From Pelomonas sp. CA6 (GTDB lineage: Bacteria > Pseudomonadota > Gammaproteobacteria > Burkholderiales > Burkholderiaceae_C): 64,000 nucleotides of DNA. Below, piece by piece: positions 21,282 to 30,092 of this stretch (its first letter is position 1; each line of letters begins with the position of its first letter). The stretch lies in the NCBI RefSeq assembly GCF_022549225.1, contig NZ_JAKZFD010000011.1, forward strand, positions 144,778 to 208,777, given 5' to 3'. The notes beneath the pieces were generated by a model. It saw nothing but the letters and a program-made list of their open reading frames with translations. It searched no databases and was not told where the DNA came from. Position numbers and translations under genes: made by a program.

Positions 21282-21949
21282 CGCTGCGGTCCGGGGAGCG
21301 GCGCGTCGCTGACCAGGCGCACGCAGTTGCGCCCCGCCGAACGCGCCAGCGCCAGCGACTGCTGGGCCTGCATCCACAGCAGCTGAGCCTGCGCCCGGTT
21401 GCTTTCCGGGACCAGCAACAGCGGATCGTGCGCCGGCGGCCAGACCGCGACCCCCACCGAGGCGCTGAGCTTTTGCGCGCCCCCGCGCAGGCCCTGCACC
21501 GCGGCGCGCAGGCGCTCGCCCGCGTCGACCGCGCCCAGCGCGTCGGTGAAGGGCAGATAGCAGGCGTACTGCCCCTGACTCATGGGGCTGAGGCTGTCGC
21601 TCTGCCGCAACTGCGCCTGCAGCGTGCGGTGCAGCTGCTGCAGCAGCGCCGCGTCGCGCCCGGCCTGCAGGCGCAGCGTGGACCAGCCGTCCAGTTCCAC
21701 CAGCAGCAGCGCGCCGCTGCTGTGCTTGTAGCGCCAGAGCCGGGCCGCCTCGCGGACCAGCAGCTCCAGCAGCTCATGCTCGCTCCATTCGCGCGGCAGC
21801 GGCGCTGCCTCGGCCGGGCCGCCGGGCTCAGGGTCGGCGGTCGCGCCGAACAGGCGGCGGAACCCGCGCGCGACACGGGCGCCGAGGCTGGCGCGAAGGC
21901 TCATGGATGCCGACGCCTTGTCGGCCGGAGAGAGTCGGGCTTGCTGCAT
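21257..21949 (-). CDS. Degenerate GGDEF-domain protein
   Basis: A 230-residue protein whose residues about 55-215 follow the GGDEF fold: LLLVELDGWSTLRLQAG in the nucleotide-binding strand, LRQSD before the signature, and LSASVGVAVWPP in the late core strand. The GG(D/E)EF loop itself is replaced by SQGQYACYLPF, and the usual DxDxFKxIND metal and base contacts are missing. It should not make cyclic di-GMP. It could bind nucleotide or act as a protein partner. There is no sensor domain, only a short basic N-terminal stretch. It is convergent with the Att-type operon, with a 25-base tail overlap. Confidence 0.7.
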   Translation of the reverse strand: MQQARLSPADKASASMSLRASLGARVARGFRRLFGATADPEPGGPAEAAPLPREWSEHELLELLVREAARLWRYKHSSGALLLVELDGWSTLRLQAGRDAALLQQLHRTLQAQLRQSDSLSPMSQGQYACYLPFTDALGAVDAGERLRAAVQGLRGGAQKLSASVGVAVWPPAHDPLLLVPESNRAQAQLLWMQAQQSLALARSAGRNCVRLVSDAPLPGPQRHSGTRSA

Positions 21950-22131
21950 GACCGGTTCCAGCGTCCCCTGTCGGAGAGGAGGGTCTCACTATTGCAGCAC
22001 AGTGCGGGGCGTCCGGGTGAACCGTCCGACCACCAAGACCGGGGGACAGCCAGGGCTTTCACGCCGCGCACCCGGGAGCGTTGACGCGCGGCACCGGGAA
22101 AACCCGGCGCCGCCCGCGGCCCGCTCTCGCG

Positions 22132-23685
22132 TCAGTGCGCCCCGCCGGCATCCACCGGCGCGCCGACGCGCGGCGGACGGCGGGTCAGCCAGATGAAGGC
22201 GATCAGGCCCAGGAACATCCAGGCCGAGGCCAGGAAAATGTCGTCCGCGGCGCGAGTGAACGCCTGTTGGTCCACCAATCGATTGACATAGGCCAATGCC
22301 TGCTCGGCGCTGAAGCCGCTGCCCTGCAGGCTGGCCACGCTCTGGTTCAGCACCGGGTCGCCCTGGGCCAGCTTCTCGGCCAGGTGATGGTGGTGCAGGG
22401 TCGCGCGGTTCTCCCACAGCGTGGTCGAGATGGAGGTGCCCATCGCGCCGGCCGTGATGCGCACGAAGTTGGACAGGCCGGCCGCCGCGGCGATGCGATC
22501 GGGCGTGATGCCCGACAGGGTCAGCGTGGTCAGCGGGATGAAGAAGAAGGCCAGCGCCGCCCCCTGCAGCACCGTGGGCACCATGATGGTGGCCAGGTCG
22601 GTCTGGGTGGTGAACTGGGCCCGCATCATCAGCACGATGGCGAACATCACGAAGGCGAAGCTGGCCATCGCGCGCGGATCCCAGCTGCCCACCTTGCGCC
22701 CCACCAGCGGCGACAGCAGGATGGCCAGCACCCCCACCGGCGCGAGCGCAAAGCCTGCCGCGGTGGCGGTGTAAGCCATGTGCTGCTGCAGCCACAGCGG
22801 CAGCAGCACCACGTTGCCGAAGAACAGGCCATAGGCCACCGACAGCACCGCCGCCCCGAAGAGGAAGTTGCGCCGCGCGAACAGCCGCAGGTCCACGACC
22901 GGATGCGCGTCGGTCAGCTCCCAGACGAGGAAGAACAGGAAGCCGACCACGGCCACCACGGCCAGCAGCTGGATCTCTCCGGAGGCGAACCAGTCCAGCT
23001 CCTTGCCCTTGTCCAGCATGATCTGCAGCGCGCCCACCCACAGCACCAGCAGCGCGAGGCCGATGGTGTCGATGGGCAGCTTGCGGATCGGCGTCTCGCG
23101 CTGGCGGTAGATGCTCCAGGTCAGGCCGGCGGCGAACAGGCCCACCGGCACGTTGATGTAGAAGATCCAGGGCCAGCTGACGTTGTCGGTGATCCAGCCG
23201 CCCAGCAAGGGCCCGACGACCGGCGCGACCAGCGTGGTCATGCCCCAGAGCGCCAGCGCCGTGCCGGCCTTGTGGCGCGGATAGCTGGACAGCAGCAGGG
23301 TCTGCGACAGCGGAATCATGGGCCCGGCCACCAGGCCCTGGAAGACGCGCGCGGCGACCAGCATCTCCAGCGAATGCGCGAAGCCGCACAACCAGGACGC
23401 GAGCACGAACAGCAGCACGCTCATCGTGAACAGGCGCACCGCGCCGAAGCGCTGCGTCAGCCAGCCGGTGAGCGGCACCGAGATCGCGTTGGCGACGCCG
23501 AAGCTCGTGATCACCCAGGTGCCCTGCACCGGGCTCACGCCCAGGTCGCCGGCGATCGCCGGCAGCGACACGTTGGCGATGGACGAGTCCAGCACGTTCA
23601 TGAAGGTGGCCAGCGACAGCGACAGCGTCCCCAGCACCAGCGCCCCGCCCTTGAGCGGCGGCGGGCTCATCTCGTTCGCGTTCAT
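22132..23685 (-). CDS. emrB: EmrB/QacA-type DHA2 MFS drug exporter
   Basis: A 517-residue major facilitator with 14 predicted helices (DHA2 family). The first helix motif is FMNVLDSSIANVSLPAIAGDL, followed by TSFGVANAISVPLTGWLTQRFGAVRLF. Motif C-like sequence lies around MTTLVAPVVGPLLGGWIT, and FYINVPVGLF follows it. It forms the inner membrane pump of a tripartite system with the adjacent EmrA-like adaptor (13 bases upstream) and the NodT-type outer membrane factor. Likely substrates are hydrophobic drugs or uncouplers, by family. It is the last gene of a marR-led operon. Confidence 0.93.
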   Translation of the reverse strand: MNANEMSPPPLKGGALVLGTLSLSLATFMNVLDSSIANVSLPAIAGDLGVSPVQGTWVITSFGVANAISVPLTGWLTQRFGAVRLFTMSVLLFVLASWLCGFAHSLEMLVAARVFQGLVAGPMIPLSQTLLLSSYPRHKAGTALALWGMTTLVAPVVGPLLGGWITDNVSWPWIFYINVPVGLFAAGLTWSIYRQRETPIRKLPIDTIGLALLVLWVGALQIMLDKGKELDWFASGEIQLLAVVAVVGFLFFLVWELTDAHPVVDLRLFARRNFLFGAAVLSVAYGLFFGNVVLLPLWLQQHMAYTATAAGFALAPVGVLAILLSPLVGRKVGSWDPRAMASFAFVMFAIVLMMRAQFTTQTDLATIMVPTVLQGAALAFFFIPLTTLTLSGITPDRIAAAAGLSNFVRITAGAMGTSISTTLWENRATLHHHHLAEKLAQGDPVLNQSVASLQGSGFSAEQALAYVNRLVDQQAFTRAADDIFLASAWMFLGLIAFIWLTRRPPRVGAPVDAGGAH

Positions 23686-23698
23686 GGGGCGGTTCCGC

Positions 23699-24964
23699 TC
23701 AGGCCTTGCCGCCGGTCTTGGCCGCGGCTTGCGGCTTCTTCTGGCCCAGGTGGGTCGCGATGATGCGCGTCACGGCCTCGTCGGCCGCCTTGTCCTGGGC
23801 GTCATAGATCGCGGTCTGCGCGGCCGGCGCGGCGCGCGAGCCCTGGGCCAGGCTCTGGCCGTCCTGCTGGCGCACGTCCACCTCGGCGACCATGGACAGG
23901 CCCACGCGCAGCGGATGCTCGGCGACTTCCTTGGCATCCAGCTGGATGCGCACCGGCACGCGCTGCACCACCTTGATCCAGTTGCCGGTCGCGTTCTGCG
24001 CCGGCAGCAGCGCGAACGCGGCGCCGGTGCCCGCGCCCAGGCCCTGGACCGTGCCGTGGTATTCCTGCTTCTTGCCGTAGACGTCGGCGGTCAGGCGCAC
24101 CGGCTGGCCCATGCGCAGCCGCGCCAGCTGGCCTTCCTTGAAGTTGGCGTCCACCCAGACCTGTTGCAGACCCACGACCGCCATCAGCGGATTGCCGGCG
24201 GCGACGCGCTGGCCCGGCTGCACCGAGCGGCGCGCGACCCAGCCGTCCACCGGCGCGAGCAGCTCGGTACGCTGCAGCGCCAGATAGGTTTCGCGCACGC
24301 GCGCCGCGGCGCGCAGCACATTGGGATGCTGGCTCACGTCCACGCCCTCGGTCAGGGCCTGGTTGGATTCGCGCTGCTCGCGCGCCGCCAGCACGGCGGA
24401 CTGCGCCGCGGCCACCGCGCTGCGCGCCGCGCTCAGCTGAGCCTGGGCGTGCTCCAGCTCTTCCTTGCTGACGGCGCCGCTGGCCAGCAGCGGCTGGCGG
24501 CGCTGCACGTCGGCCTGCAGCCGTGCCATCTCGGACTGGGCCCGGGCCAGCTCGGCCTCGCGCACCTGCACCTGGGCGGACAGCGTCGCATTGTTGGCAT
24601 AGAGGGTGCGGACCTCGCGCACGGTCTGCGCCAGCTGGGCCTCGGCCTGCTCCAGCGCCACGCGCGCATCGGCCGGGTCCAGGCTCACCAGGCGCTGGCC
24701 GGCCTTCACGTAGTCGGTGTCGTCGGCGAAGATGGCGCGCACCGTGCCGCCGACCAGCGGCGTGATCTGCGCGACATTGGCCTGCACATAGGCGTTGTCG
24801 GTGCTCTCGTAGTTGCGGCCCACCAGCCACTCGTAGCCGAAGTAGGCCAGCGCGCCCACCACCACGACCGCGGCCACGGCGGTGAGGCCCTTCTTGCGGG
24901 CGGGATTGGCGGCGGGGGTGGAGGCGGCAGGGGCGGCGGGGGCGCGGTCGTTGGAATTGCTCAT
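23699..24964 (-). CDS. emrA: EmrA/HlyD-family membrane fusion protein
   Basis: A 421-residue periplasmic adaptor. A single N-terminal membrane anchor (about residues 28-50, VVVVGALAYFGYEWLVG) is followed by NYESTDNAYVQANVAQITPLVGGTV, the classic EmrA start of the barrel-sandwich hybrid. A long coiled-coil hairpin spans about residues 100-200 (rich in Ala, Glu, Gln, Arg). The second half-lipoyl sequence is ELLAPVDGWVARRSVQPGQRV, then the beta-barrel (VWVDANFKEGQLARLRMGQPV). It links the EmrB-like pump to the outer membrane factor encoded 43 bases upstream. Confidence 0.93.
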   Translation of the reverse strand: MSNSNDRAPAAPAASTPAANPARKKGLTAVAAVVVVGALAYFGYEWLVGRNYESTDNAYVQANVAQITPLVGGTVRAIFADDTDYVKAGQRLVSLDPADARVALEQAEAQLAQTVREVRTLYANNATLSAQVQVREAELARAQSEMARLQADVQRRQPLLASGAVSKEELEHAQAQLSAARSAVAAAQSAVLAAREQRESNQALTEGVDVSQHPNVLRAAARVRETYLALQRTELLAPVDGWVARRSVQPGQRVAAGNPLMAVVGLQQVWVDANFKEGQLARLRMGQPVRLTADVYGKKQEYHGTVQGLGAGTGAAFALLPAQNATGNWIKVVQRVPVRIQLDAKEVAEHPLRVGLSMVAEVDVRQQDGQSLAQGSRAAPAAQTAIYDAQDKAADEAVTRIIATHLGQKKPQAAAKTGGKA

Positions 24965-25007
24965 GGTGTCGGCGTGTTCTTGAGGGTGCGTTCTCGACGG
25001 CGGGCGT

Positions 25008-26486
25008 TCAGCCGCGCCGTGCCGGGTCGGTGTTCGGGCCGGTGGCGGCGTCCAGGCCGCCCCCCAGCGCGCGGATCAGCAGAATCTGGGTGTCCAGCGA
25101 CTGCGCCTGCAGGTCCAGCATCTGGCGCTGCTGCAGCAGCTGCTGCTGGCGCGCCTGCAACGGCAGCAGCTGGTTGGCCAGGCCGGCCTGCTCGCGCGAG
25201 TGGGCCAGCTGCAGCTGCGCTTGGGCATTCGCGAGCAGCTGCTGCTGGGCCTGCTGCTGCGCCTGCAGCGCGCGCAGGCTGCCGTAGAAGTCGGCGGCCT
25301 CGCGCGCGGCGTCCAGCAGCGTGGCGTTGTACAGCGCCACCGCGGCGTCCTGCTCGGCCGCGCTGCCGCGCAGCTGGGCGCGCAGCCGACCGGTGTCGAA
25401 CAGCGGCAGGCGCAGCGCCGGGCCGACGCCCAACTGATGGCTGCCCGACTTGAACAGCTGGTCGAAGCCGATCGAGCTGAAGCCGGCGAAGGCGCTGATG
25501 TTGACGCTGGGATAGAACAGCGCGCGCGCGGCCCGCACGTCCTGGGCCGTGGCTTCCACGCGGGCCCGGGCCGAGGCCAGATCGGGCCGGCGGCCCAGCA
25601 GGTCCAGCGTGGGCTCACCCTGCCAGGCCAGCGCCGCGGGCAGCCGGGCCTGCAGGTCCTTCAGCGCGTCGGGCCCCTGCCCGCTCAGCGCGGCCAGCTG
25701 GCGCCGCAGCAGCGCCGCCTGGTCCTGCAGCGCCAGCAGCTGGCGCTGCAGCTCCGGCACCGGCGCCTCGGCCTGGCGCAGCGCCTGCGCGTCGTCCAGG
25801 CCGGCCTGGCTGCGCTGACGAATCAGCTGCAGGCTCTGCTCGCGCAGCGCGATCTGCTGCCGCGCCAGGTCCTGCTGCGCGAGGTTGCGCGCCAGCGCCA
25901 TGTAGCCGCGCGCGAGGCCGGTCGCCAGGCCCTGGCGGGCCGACTCGGCCTCGGCCTCGGCCATGCGTTTCGTGCCCAGCGCCGATTGCAGCGCGGCCTC
26001 GTGGCGGCCGAAGAAGTCCCACTCATAGTTCAACCCCAGCTGCACCGTGGCGGTGGTGCGCACGCTGCCGGCGATGGGCGGCGGGTAGAGGCCGTGCTCC
26101 GGATAGCGCTGGCGCATCGCGTCCACGCCCAGGCCGAACGTCGGCCGGTCCGCGGCTTCGGCATGGCCGACCAGCGCCTCGGCCTTGGCCACGCGGGCAC
26201 GCGCCAGCGCCAGGCTGGGCGACTGCGCCAGCGCCCGCTCGATCAGCGCGTCCAGCTGGGCGTCCTGGTAGCCCTGCCACCAGCGCGACTGCGGCGCGGA
26301 CGTGCCACCGTCCGGCAGGCCCAGGGCCTGCGGCGGCAGCTCGGGCTGCGCCTGGGGCAAGGTCGGGATGGGCGCGCAGGCGGCGGCCAGCAGGGCCAGC
26401 GCCAGCGCGGCGGCCAGCACGGCGGGCCGGGGCTGGCCCGGGCGGCCGGCCAGGGCGGCGCGGGAATCAGGAACGGGCGTCGTCAT
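25008..26486 (-). CDS. NodT-family outer membrane efflux lipoprotein
   Basis: A 492-residue RND/MFS outer membrane factor. From the ATG at 26486, the signal peptide ends in the lipobox LLAAAC with Cys37 as the lipidation site. Two OEP repeats follow: PLPQAQPELP...WWQGYQDAQLDALIERALAQSPSL in the first half and EPTLDLLGRRPDLASARARVEATAQDVRAARALFYPSV in the second. Long helical stretches form the periplasmic tunnel. I preferred the 26486 start over an upstream one because the lipoprotein signal fits it. The start overlaps the end of the marR gene by 20 bases, indicating one transcript. Confidence 0.9.
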   Translation of the reverse strand: MTTPVPDSRAALAGRPGQPRPAVLAAALALALLAAACAPIPTLPQAQPELPPQALGLPDGGTSAPQSRWWQGYQDAQLDALIERALAQSPSLALARARVAKAEALVGHAEAADRPTFGLGVDAMRQRYPEHGLYPPPIAGSVRTTATVQLGLNYEWDFFGRHEAALQSALGTKRMAEAEAESARQGLATGLARGYMALARNLAQQDLARQQIALREQSLQLIRQRSQAGLDDAQALRQAEAPVPELQRQLLALQDQAALLRRQLAALSGQGPDALKDLQARLPAALAWQGEPTLDLLGRRPDLASARARVEATAQDVRAARALFYPSVNISAFAGFSSIGFDQLFKSGSHQLGVGPALRLPLFDTGRLRAQLRGSAAEQDAAVALYNATLLDAAREAADFYGSLRALQAQQQAQQQLLANAQAQLQLAHSREQAGLANQLLPLQARQQQLLQQRQMLDLQAQSLDTQILLIRALGGGLDAATGPNTDPARRG

Positions 26487-26988
26487 CGGAGGCTTCCTCG
26501 CTCTTCTTGTGGGCCAGCGCCTGGCCATTGGCGACCATGCGCTGCAGCAGGTGAATCAGGGTGCGGAATTCGGTCTCGGTGAAGCCGGCCAGGTGCGCGT
26601 TGAACACCTCGGACAGCACCTCGGGGGCCTTGCGCAGCCGACGGTGGCCGGCCTCGCTGAGGGAAACGGTGACGACGCGCCGGTCCTCGCTGGAGCGCTC
26701 GCGCTGGATCAGGCCCTTGGCCTCCAGCCGGTCCAGCAGTCGGGTCATCGCCCCGCCGTCCATCGCCAGGTCGCGCGCCAGCGCCGCGCTGGCGGTGGGC
26801 CCACCGAAGCGCAGACGCAGCAGCACCGGCCACTGGGCATGGGTCAGGTCATGCGGGCCCAGCACGCGGTCGGCCTCGGCCACCATGGACTGCTTGATCT
26901 GGCGCATGAGCCAGCCCAGGCTCTCCTCGCTGGAAAAGCTGTCGGCACGGTAGAAACGAGCCGGCTCGCTCGGCTTGTCGATCGACAT
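26467..26988 (-). CDS. MarR-family transcriptional regulator of the efflux operon
   Basis: A 173-residue MarR protein. Residues about 25-50 form the dimerisation helix (LGWLMRQIKQSMVAEADRVL), the winged helix spans about 55-120 (LTHAQWPVLLRLRFGGPTASAALARDLAMDGGAMTRLLDRLEAKGLI), and the wing is RERSSEDRRVVTVSLSEAG. It heads the marR-OMF-emrA-emrB operon, the usual setting for an EmrR-like repressor released by the pump's substrates. A 24-base palindrome at 27029-27052, about 40 bases upstream of the ATG at 26988, is the likely operator, so autoregulation is expected. Confidence 0.92.
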   Translation of the reverse strand: MSIDKPSEPARFYRADSFSSEESLGWLMRQIKQSMVAEADRVLGPHDLTHAQWPVLLRLRFGGPTASAALARDLAMDGGAMTRLLDRLEAKGLIQRERSSEDRRVVTVSLSEAGHRRLRKAPEVLSEVFNAHLAGFTETEFRTLIHLLQRMVANGQALAHKKSEEASDDDARS

Positions 26989-27028
26989 GGCAGCAGCGCA
27001 CACAGGCGCCTCGATACAGTTGAGGCGG

Positions 27029-27052
27029 CAATTATTGCCTAGGCAGTAATTG
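27029..27052 (-). promoter_or_regulatory. Palindromic MarR operator overlapping the efflux operon promoter
   Basis: CAATTATTGCCTAGGCAGTAATTG is a 24-base inverted repeat with a single mismatched pair. It is strikingly AT-rich in a GC-rich genome and typical of MarR-family sites. On the minus strand a TTGCAA (-35-like) immediately precedes it and an AATAAT (-10-like) lies within it, so bound repressor would cover the promoter. The exact promoter elements are by eye only. Confidence 0.75.
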
Positions 27053-27095
27053 CCCTTGCAAACCTGTGGATTTAGGCGTCGGACGCCCGGGCGCG

Positions 27096-27635
27096 CTAGA
27101 GCGAGAAGACCATGGCCACCCGGTCGTTCAAGCCCTGGGCCGCCTCCTGGGCCAGCAACTCGGCCAGATGGGGGAAGCCCTGCACGCCGTCGCCGCGGGG
27201 CTCGAGGGCACGGAAGCCCGCGCCGGCGTAGAACGGCGCGTTCCAGGGCAGCGAGCGGAAGGTGGTCAGGGTGCAGGCCCGCAGTCCGCGCTGGCGCGCC
27301 TCGTGCTGTACCAGCGCGAGCAGGCGCCGGCCGATGCCCCGTCGCGCGACCGCGGGCAGCACGTCCATTTCGGCCAGATGCAGGCAGCCCGCCTCCTCGC
27401 GACACAGCGCAAAGCCCAGCACCCGCCCCTCCCAGTCCAGACAGACCCAGGCGCAGCCGGCGGCAATGCCGGCTTGCAGCGTCTCCAGCGGCGTGACCTG
27501 TCCGCTCAGCGCCGGCGGCAGCAGCTCGCTCGGGAACATGTACGCGGCGACGCGCTCCACCTCTTGCATCGCGGGCGCATGTTCGGGCCGCGCCGGCCTC
27601 AGGGTCCAGCCCAGGCCCACGGAGGCGCTCAGCAT
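27096..27635 (-). CDS. GNAT-family N-acetyltransferase
   Basis: A 179-residue GCN5-related acetyltransferase. The N-terminal LRPARPEHAPAM start is typical, GRVLGFALCREEAGCLHLAEMDVLPAVARRGIGRRLLALV contains the acetyl-CoA loop (RRGIGRRL), and PWNAPFYAGAGFRAL is the motif B region. The substrate cannot be deduced. It overlaps the upstream acetyltransferase gene by 7 bases, so the two are co-expressed, and it starts a block of three unrelated GNAT genes within 3.5 kb. Confidence 0.85.
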   Translation of the reverse strand: MLSASVGLGWTLRPARPEHAPAMQEVERVAAYMFPSELLPPALSGQVTPLETLQAGIAAGCAWVCLDWEGRVLGFALCREEAGCLHLAEMDVLPAVARRGIGRRLLALVQHEARQRGLRACTLTTFRSLPWNAPFYAGAGFRALEPRGDGVQGFPHLAELLAQEAAQGLNDRVAMVFSL

Positions 27636-28189
27636 GGGGGCAGCTCGTAGAGGTCGCGCGCCATGCCGTCGGGAAAGTCCGGGCGTCCGACGCGGACGCC
27701 GCCCAGGCGCAGCACCAACGCACGCGCGGCGGCGTTGTCGTCCTTCATGTAGGTCTGCACCGAGGGCCAGCGCCAGCCGTCATAGGCCTGGCGTAGCGCC
27801 GCGCGCGACGCCTCCAGCGCCAGCCCCTGACCGCGCGCCTGCGGCAGCAGCCACCAGGTCAGCTCGCGCGGCCAGCCCAGGCCCTGCCAGAAGCCGCAAA
27901 CGCCAACGATGGCGGCGTCCGCGCGTCGCTGCACCGCCCAGACGCCGAAGCCCTGCAGCGCCCAGCTGCCCAGGTCCGCGGCCAGGCGAGCCCAGGCGGC
28001 GCCCGGCGTCAGCGGTCCGCCATAGAAGTACGAGGCCTGGGCATCGGTGTAGAAGCTCTGGTAGGCGGCGGCGCAGGCCGGCCCCGGCGCCAGCAGGCGC
28101 AGGCGCTCGGTTTCCAGGACGGGGATCTCCAGCCGCGGGGCGGCGTCGGACGGGCGGGACGGCAGGGCATCAGGCATCAGCGGCGGCAA
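27629..28189 (-). CDS. RimJ/RimL-like GNAT acetyltransferase
   Basis: A 186-residue acetyltransferase of the RimJ/RimL side of the GNAT family, recognised by LEIPVLETERLRLLAPGPACAAAYQSFY at the start, the WWLLPQARGQGLALEASRAAL acetyl-CoA loop and VQTYMKDDNAAARALVLRLGGVRVGR near the end. It could modify a protein N-terminus or a small amine; nothing in the context decides. Its stop overlaps the start of the next GNAT gene. The 150 bases upstream (28190-28340) hold nothing recognisable apart from a presumed promoter. Confidence 0.85.
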   Translation of the reverse strand: MPPLMPDALPSRPSDAAPRLEIPVLETERLRLLAPGPACAAAYQSFYTDAQASYFYGGPLTPGAAWARLAADLGSWALQGFGVWAVQRRADAAIVGVCGFWQGLGWPRELTWWLLPQARGQGLALEASRAALRQAYDGWRWPSVQTYMKDDNAAARALVLRLGGVRVGRPDFPDGMARDLYELPPC

Positions 28190-28340
28190 AGGCAGGCGGT
28201 GGCGAAAGCGGATCGAAGGTCCGGGCGAACGGAGGCACCGGGCGCGGACAAGCCTAGCCCAGCACCGCCCCGGCCGCAGCAGCCCGCGGCTTGCAGGGAG
28301 CGCCGGGCGCGCAGGGCGCGCGGCTGTCGCCCAGTCGGAT

Positions 28341-29363
28341 TCAACGCAGGTCGGCCACGCCGCTCAGCGTGGTCTGGGCCTTGGTCCAGGACTTGGCGGC
28401 ATACATGCGCTGGTCGGCCAGTTCCAACAGCTCGTCCGGCGTGCTTCCTTCCTTGGGAAAGATGGCATGGCCGACGCTGGCGCTGAGCTGCACTTCGCAG
28501 CGCTCCAGGCACAGCGGCGGCGTCAGTGAATGCTGCACGCGCTCTTCGATGGCCTGGACGGTCTGGTCGCCCTCGACATGGCGCAGCAGCACGCCGAACT
28601 CATCGCCGCCCAGCCGCGCCACGGTGTCGGTGGCACGCGCCTGGGCCTTGAGCCGCCGGCCCAGCTCCACCAAGGCTGCATCGCCGGCGCGATGGCCGTG
28701 GGTGTCGTTGATGGGCTTGAGCCCGTCCATGTCCAGGATCAGCACCGCGCCCATCGCGTGGTCGTAGCGGGCCTGGGCCACGGAGCTGCGCAGCCGCTCC
28801 ATGAACAGCGCCCGGTTGGCCAGCCCGGTCAGGGCGTCATGCGTGGCGCGGTGCAGCAGCCCGTCGGCGTCGTAGCGCACCGCGAAATACATCGCCGACG
28901 CCACCACCTGGCACAGCAGGCGCAGCAGTTCGATGTCCAGATCGTCGATGGCCTCGAAGCGCGGCGACATGGCCTTCAGCACGCCGACCACCAGATTGCC
29001 GTGCTGCAGCGGCACCACCACCATGGAGCCCAGCCCCATGCTGCGGCAGGCCTCGCGGTCCACACGGGGATCGCGCGTGACGTCGTCGCTGCGCAGCGGG
29101 GCGCCGCTCTGCACGCACAGGCCCGACAGGCTGGACTCGCGCCGCAGCCGCAGCCCCAGCTGCGGCTTGGCCAGACCGGCGGCGGCGCGGTAGACCATCT
29201 CGTCGCCCTCGGCGAGTTCGATGGCCGCGCCTTCGACATTGATCAGGTGGAGCGTGCGCTCCACCACCAGATTCATCACGCCGCCCAGATCCAGCCCCAT
29301 GCGGGCGATCTCGGCCTGGATCGCGATGACCTCCAGCAGCTTGCTCTTGGAGGGGAGCCTCAT
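28341..29363 (-). CDS. GAF-GGDEF diguanylate cyclase
   Basis: A 340-residue cytoplasmic signalling enzyme that should make cyclic di-GMP from two GTP. Residues about 15-165 are a GAF sensor domain (LGGVMNLVVERTLHLINVEGAAIELAEGDEMVYRAAAG through VVPLQHGNLVVGVLKAMSP). Residues about 175-335 are GGDEF, beginning THDALTGLANRALF, with LDMDGLKPINDTHGHRAGD and an intact RLGGDEFGV active loop. An RATD sequence sits five residues before GGDEF, which fits the RxxD inhibitory I-site, so product feedback is likely. The ATG at 29363 fits the domain start; longer in-frame extensions show no homology. Confidence 0.9.
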   Translation of the reverse strand: MRLPSKSKLLEVIAIQAEIARMGLDLGGVMNLVVERTLHLINVEGAAIELAEGDEMVYRAAAGLAKPQLGLRLRRESSLSGLCVQSGAPLRSDDVTRDPRVDREACRSMGLGSMVVVPLQHGNLVVGVLKAMSPRFEAIDDLDIELLRLLCQVVASAMYFAVRYDADGLLHRATHDALTGLANRALFMERLRSSVAQARYDHAMGAVLILDMDGLKPINDTHGHRAGDAALVELGRRLKAQARATDTVARLGGDEFGVLLRHVEGDQTVQAIEERVQHSLTPPLCLERCEVQLSASVGHAIFPKEGSTPDELLELADQRMYAAKSWTKAQTTLSGVADLR

Positions 29364-29564
29364 AGGCAACACCCTGAAAAGCGCCAGTGCCTGGCGCCGC
29401 AGTCGGGCCCGAACCGTTCCAACGGCCTCTGATGCCCCATTGCCCCCTGCGGCCCCAAGTGTCGCACTGTCGGGACCCGGCGGACGGTCACGGGCCCTGC
29501 GTTCAGGTGGGGGGGCGACGAACGGTTCTTGCGCGCGGGACCGGCGCTGACCTAAGGTGGCGCC

Positions 29565-30092
29565 ATGCACCGCAACGCGCTCACGGCCCTGGCTGCGCTG
29601 GCCCTGCTGAGCGCGGCTCCGGCCGTGGCGCAACCCCTGGCCGACGCTGCGCCGCCGCCGCGGCGCAATGTCTTCGGCGACCCGTTTGTACAGCTCAGCA
29701 GTGCCTGGCCCGGCTGCCCACAACCCGCCGGCCCCTTCATGACCGCCAGGGAGCAGCGCGAAGCCAGCCACCGCCGCGCCGAAAAGGGCACAACCTGCTG
29801 GCTGGCCGGCCAATGCCGGCAGCACAGCGACTTCCTGGAAGACCCGGGCATCGCCGCCGCGCTGCGCGAAGCCGCCGCAGCGCGGCCGGCGCTGCTGGCC
29901 CACACCACGCTGTGGGCCACCGTGCAGGGGCGCGTGGTCTACCTGGAAGGCTGCGCGGCGGACGCCGCGCTGGCCCCGGCGCTGGAAGCCTGGGCCATGG
30001 CCCTGCCCCAGGTCCAGCGCGCGCTGGCGCTGCTGCGCACGCCGGCGGACGGTGCGCGCACGCCCTACAAACGCCTGGACGATCCCGATTAG
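29565..30092 (+). CDS. Small exported protein, possible BON-like domain
   Basis: A 175-residue protein with a clear signal peptide (MHRNALTALAALALLSAAPAVAQP). The middle contains three or four cysteines (WPGCPQ, TTCWLAGQC) that may form disulfides. The stretch LWATVQGRVVYLEGCAADAALAPALEAWAMALPQVQRAL resembles a BON domain (about residues 120-160), a fold linked to membrane or peptidoglycan contacts. I do not recognise the full-length protein. Its stop overlaps the convergent GNAT gene by four bases. Confidence 0.6.
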   Translation: MHRNALTALAALALLSAAPAVAQPLADAAPPPRRNVFGDPFVQLSSAWPGCPQPAGPFMTAREQREASHRRAEKGTTCWLAGQCRQHSDFLEDPGIAAALREAAAARPALLAHTTLWATVQGRVVYLEGCAADAALAPALEAWAMALPQVQRALALLRTPADGARTPYKRLDDPD

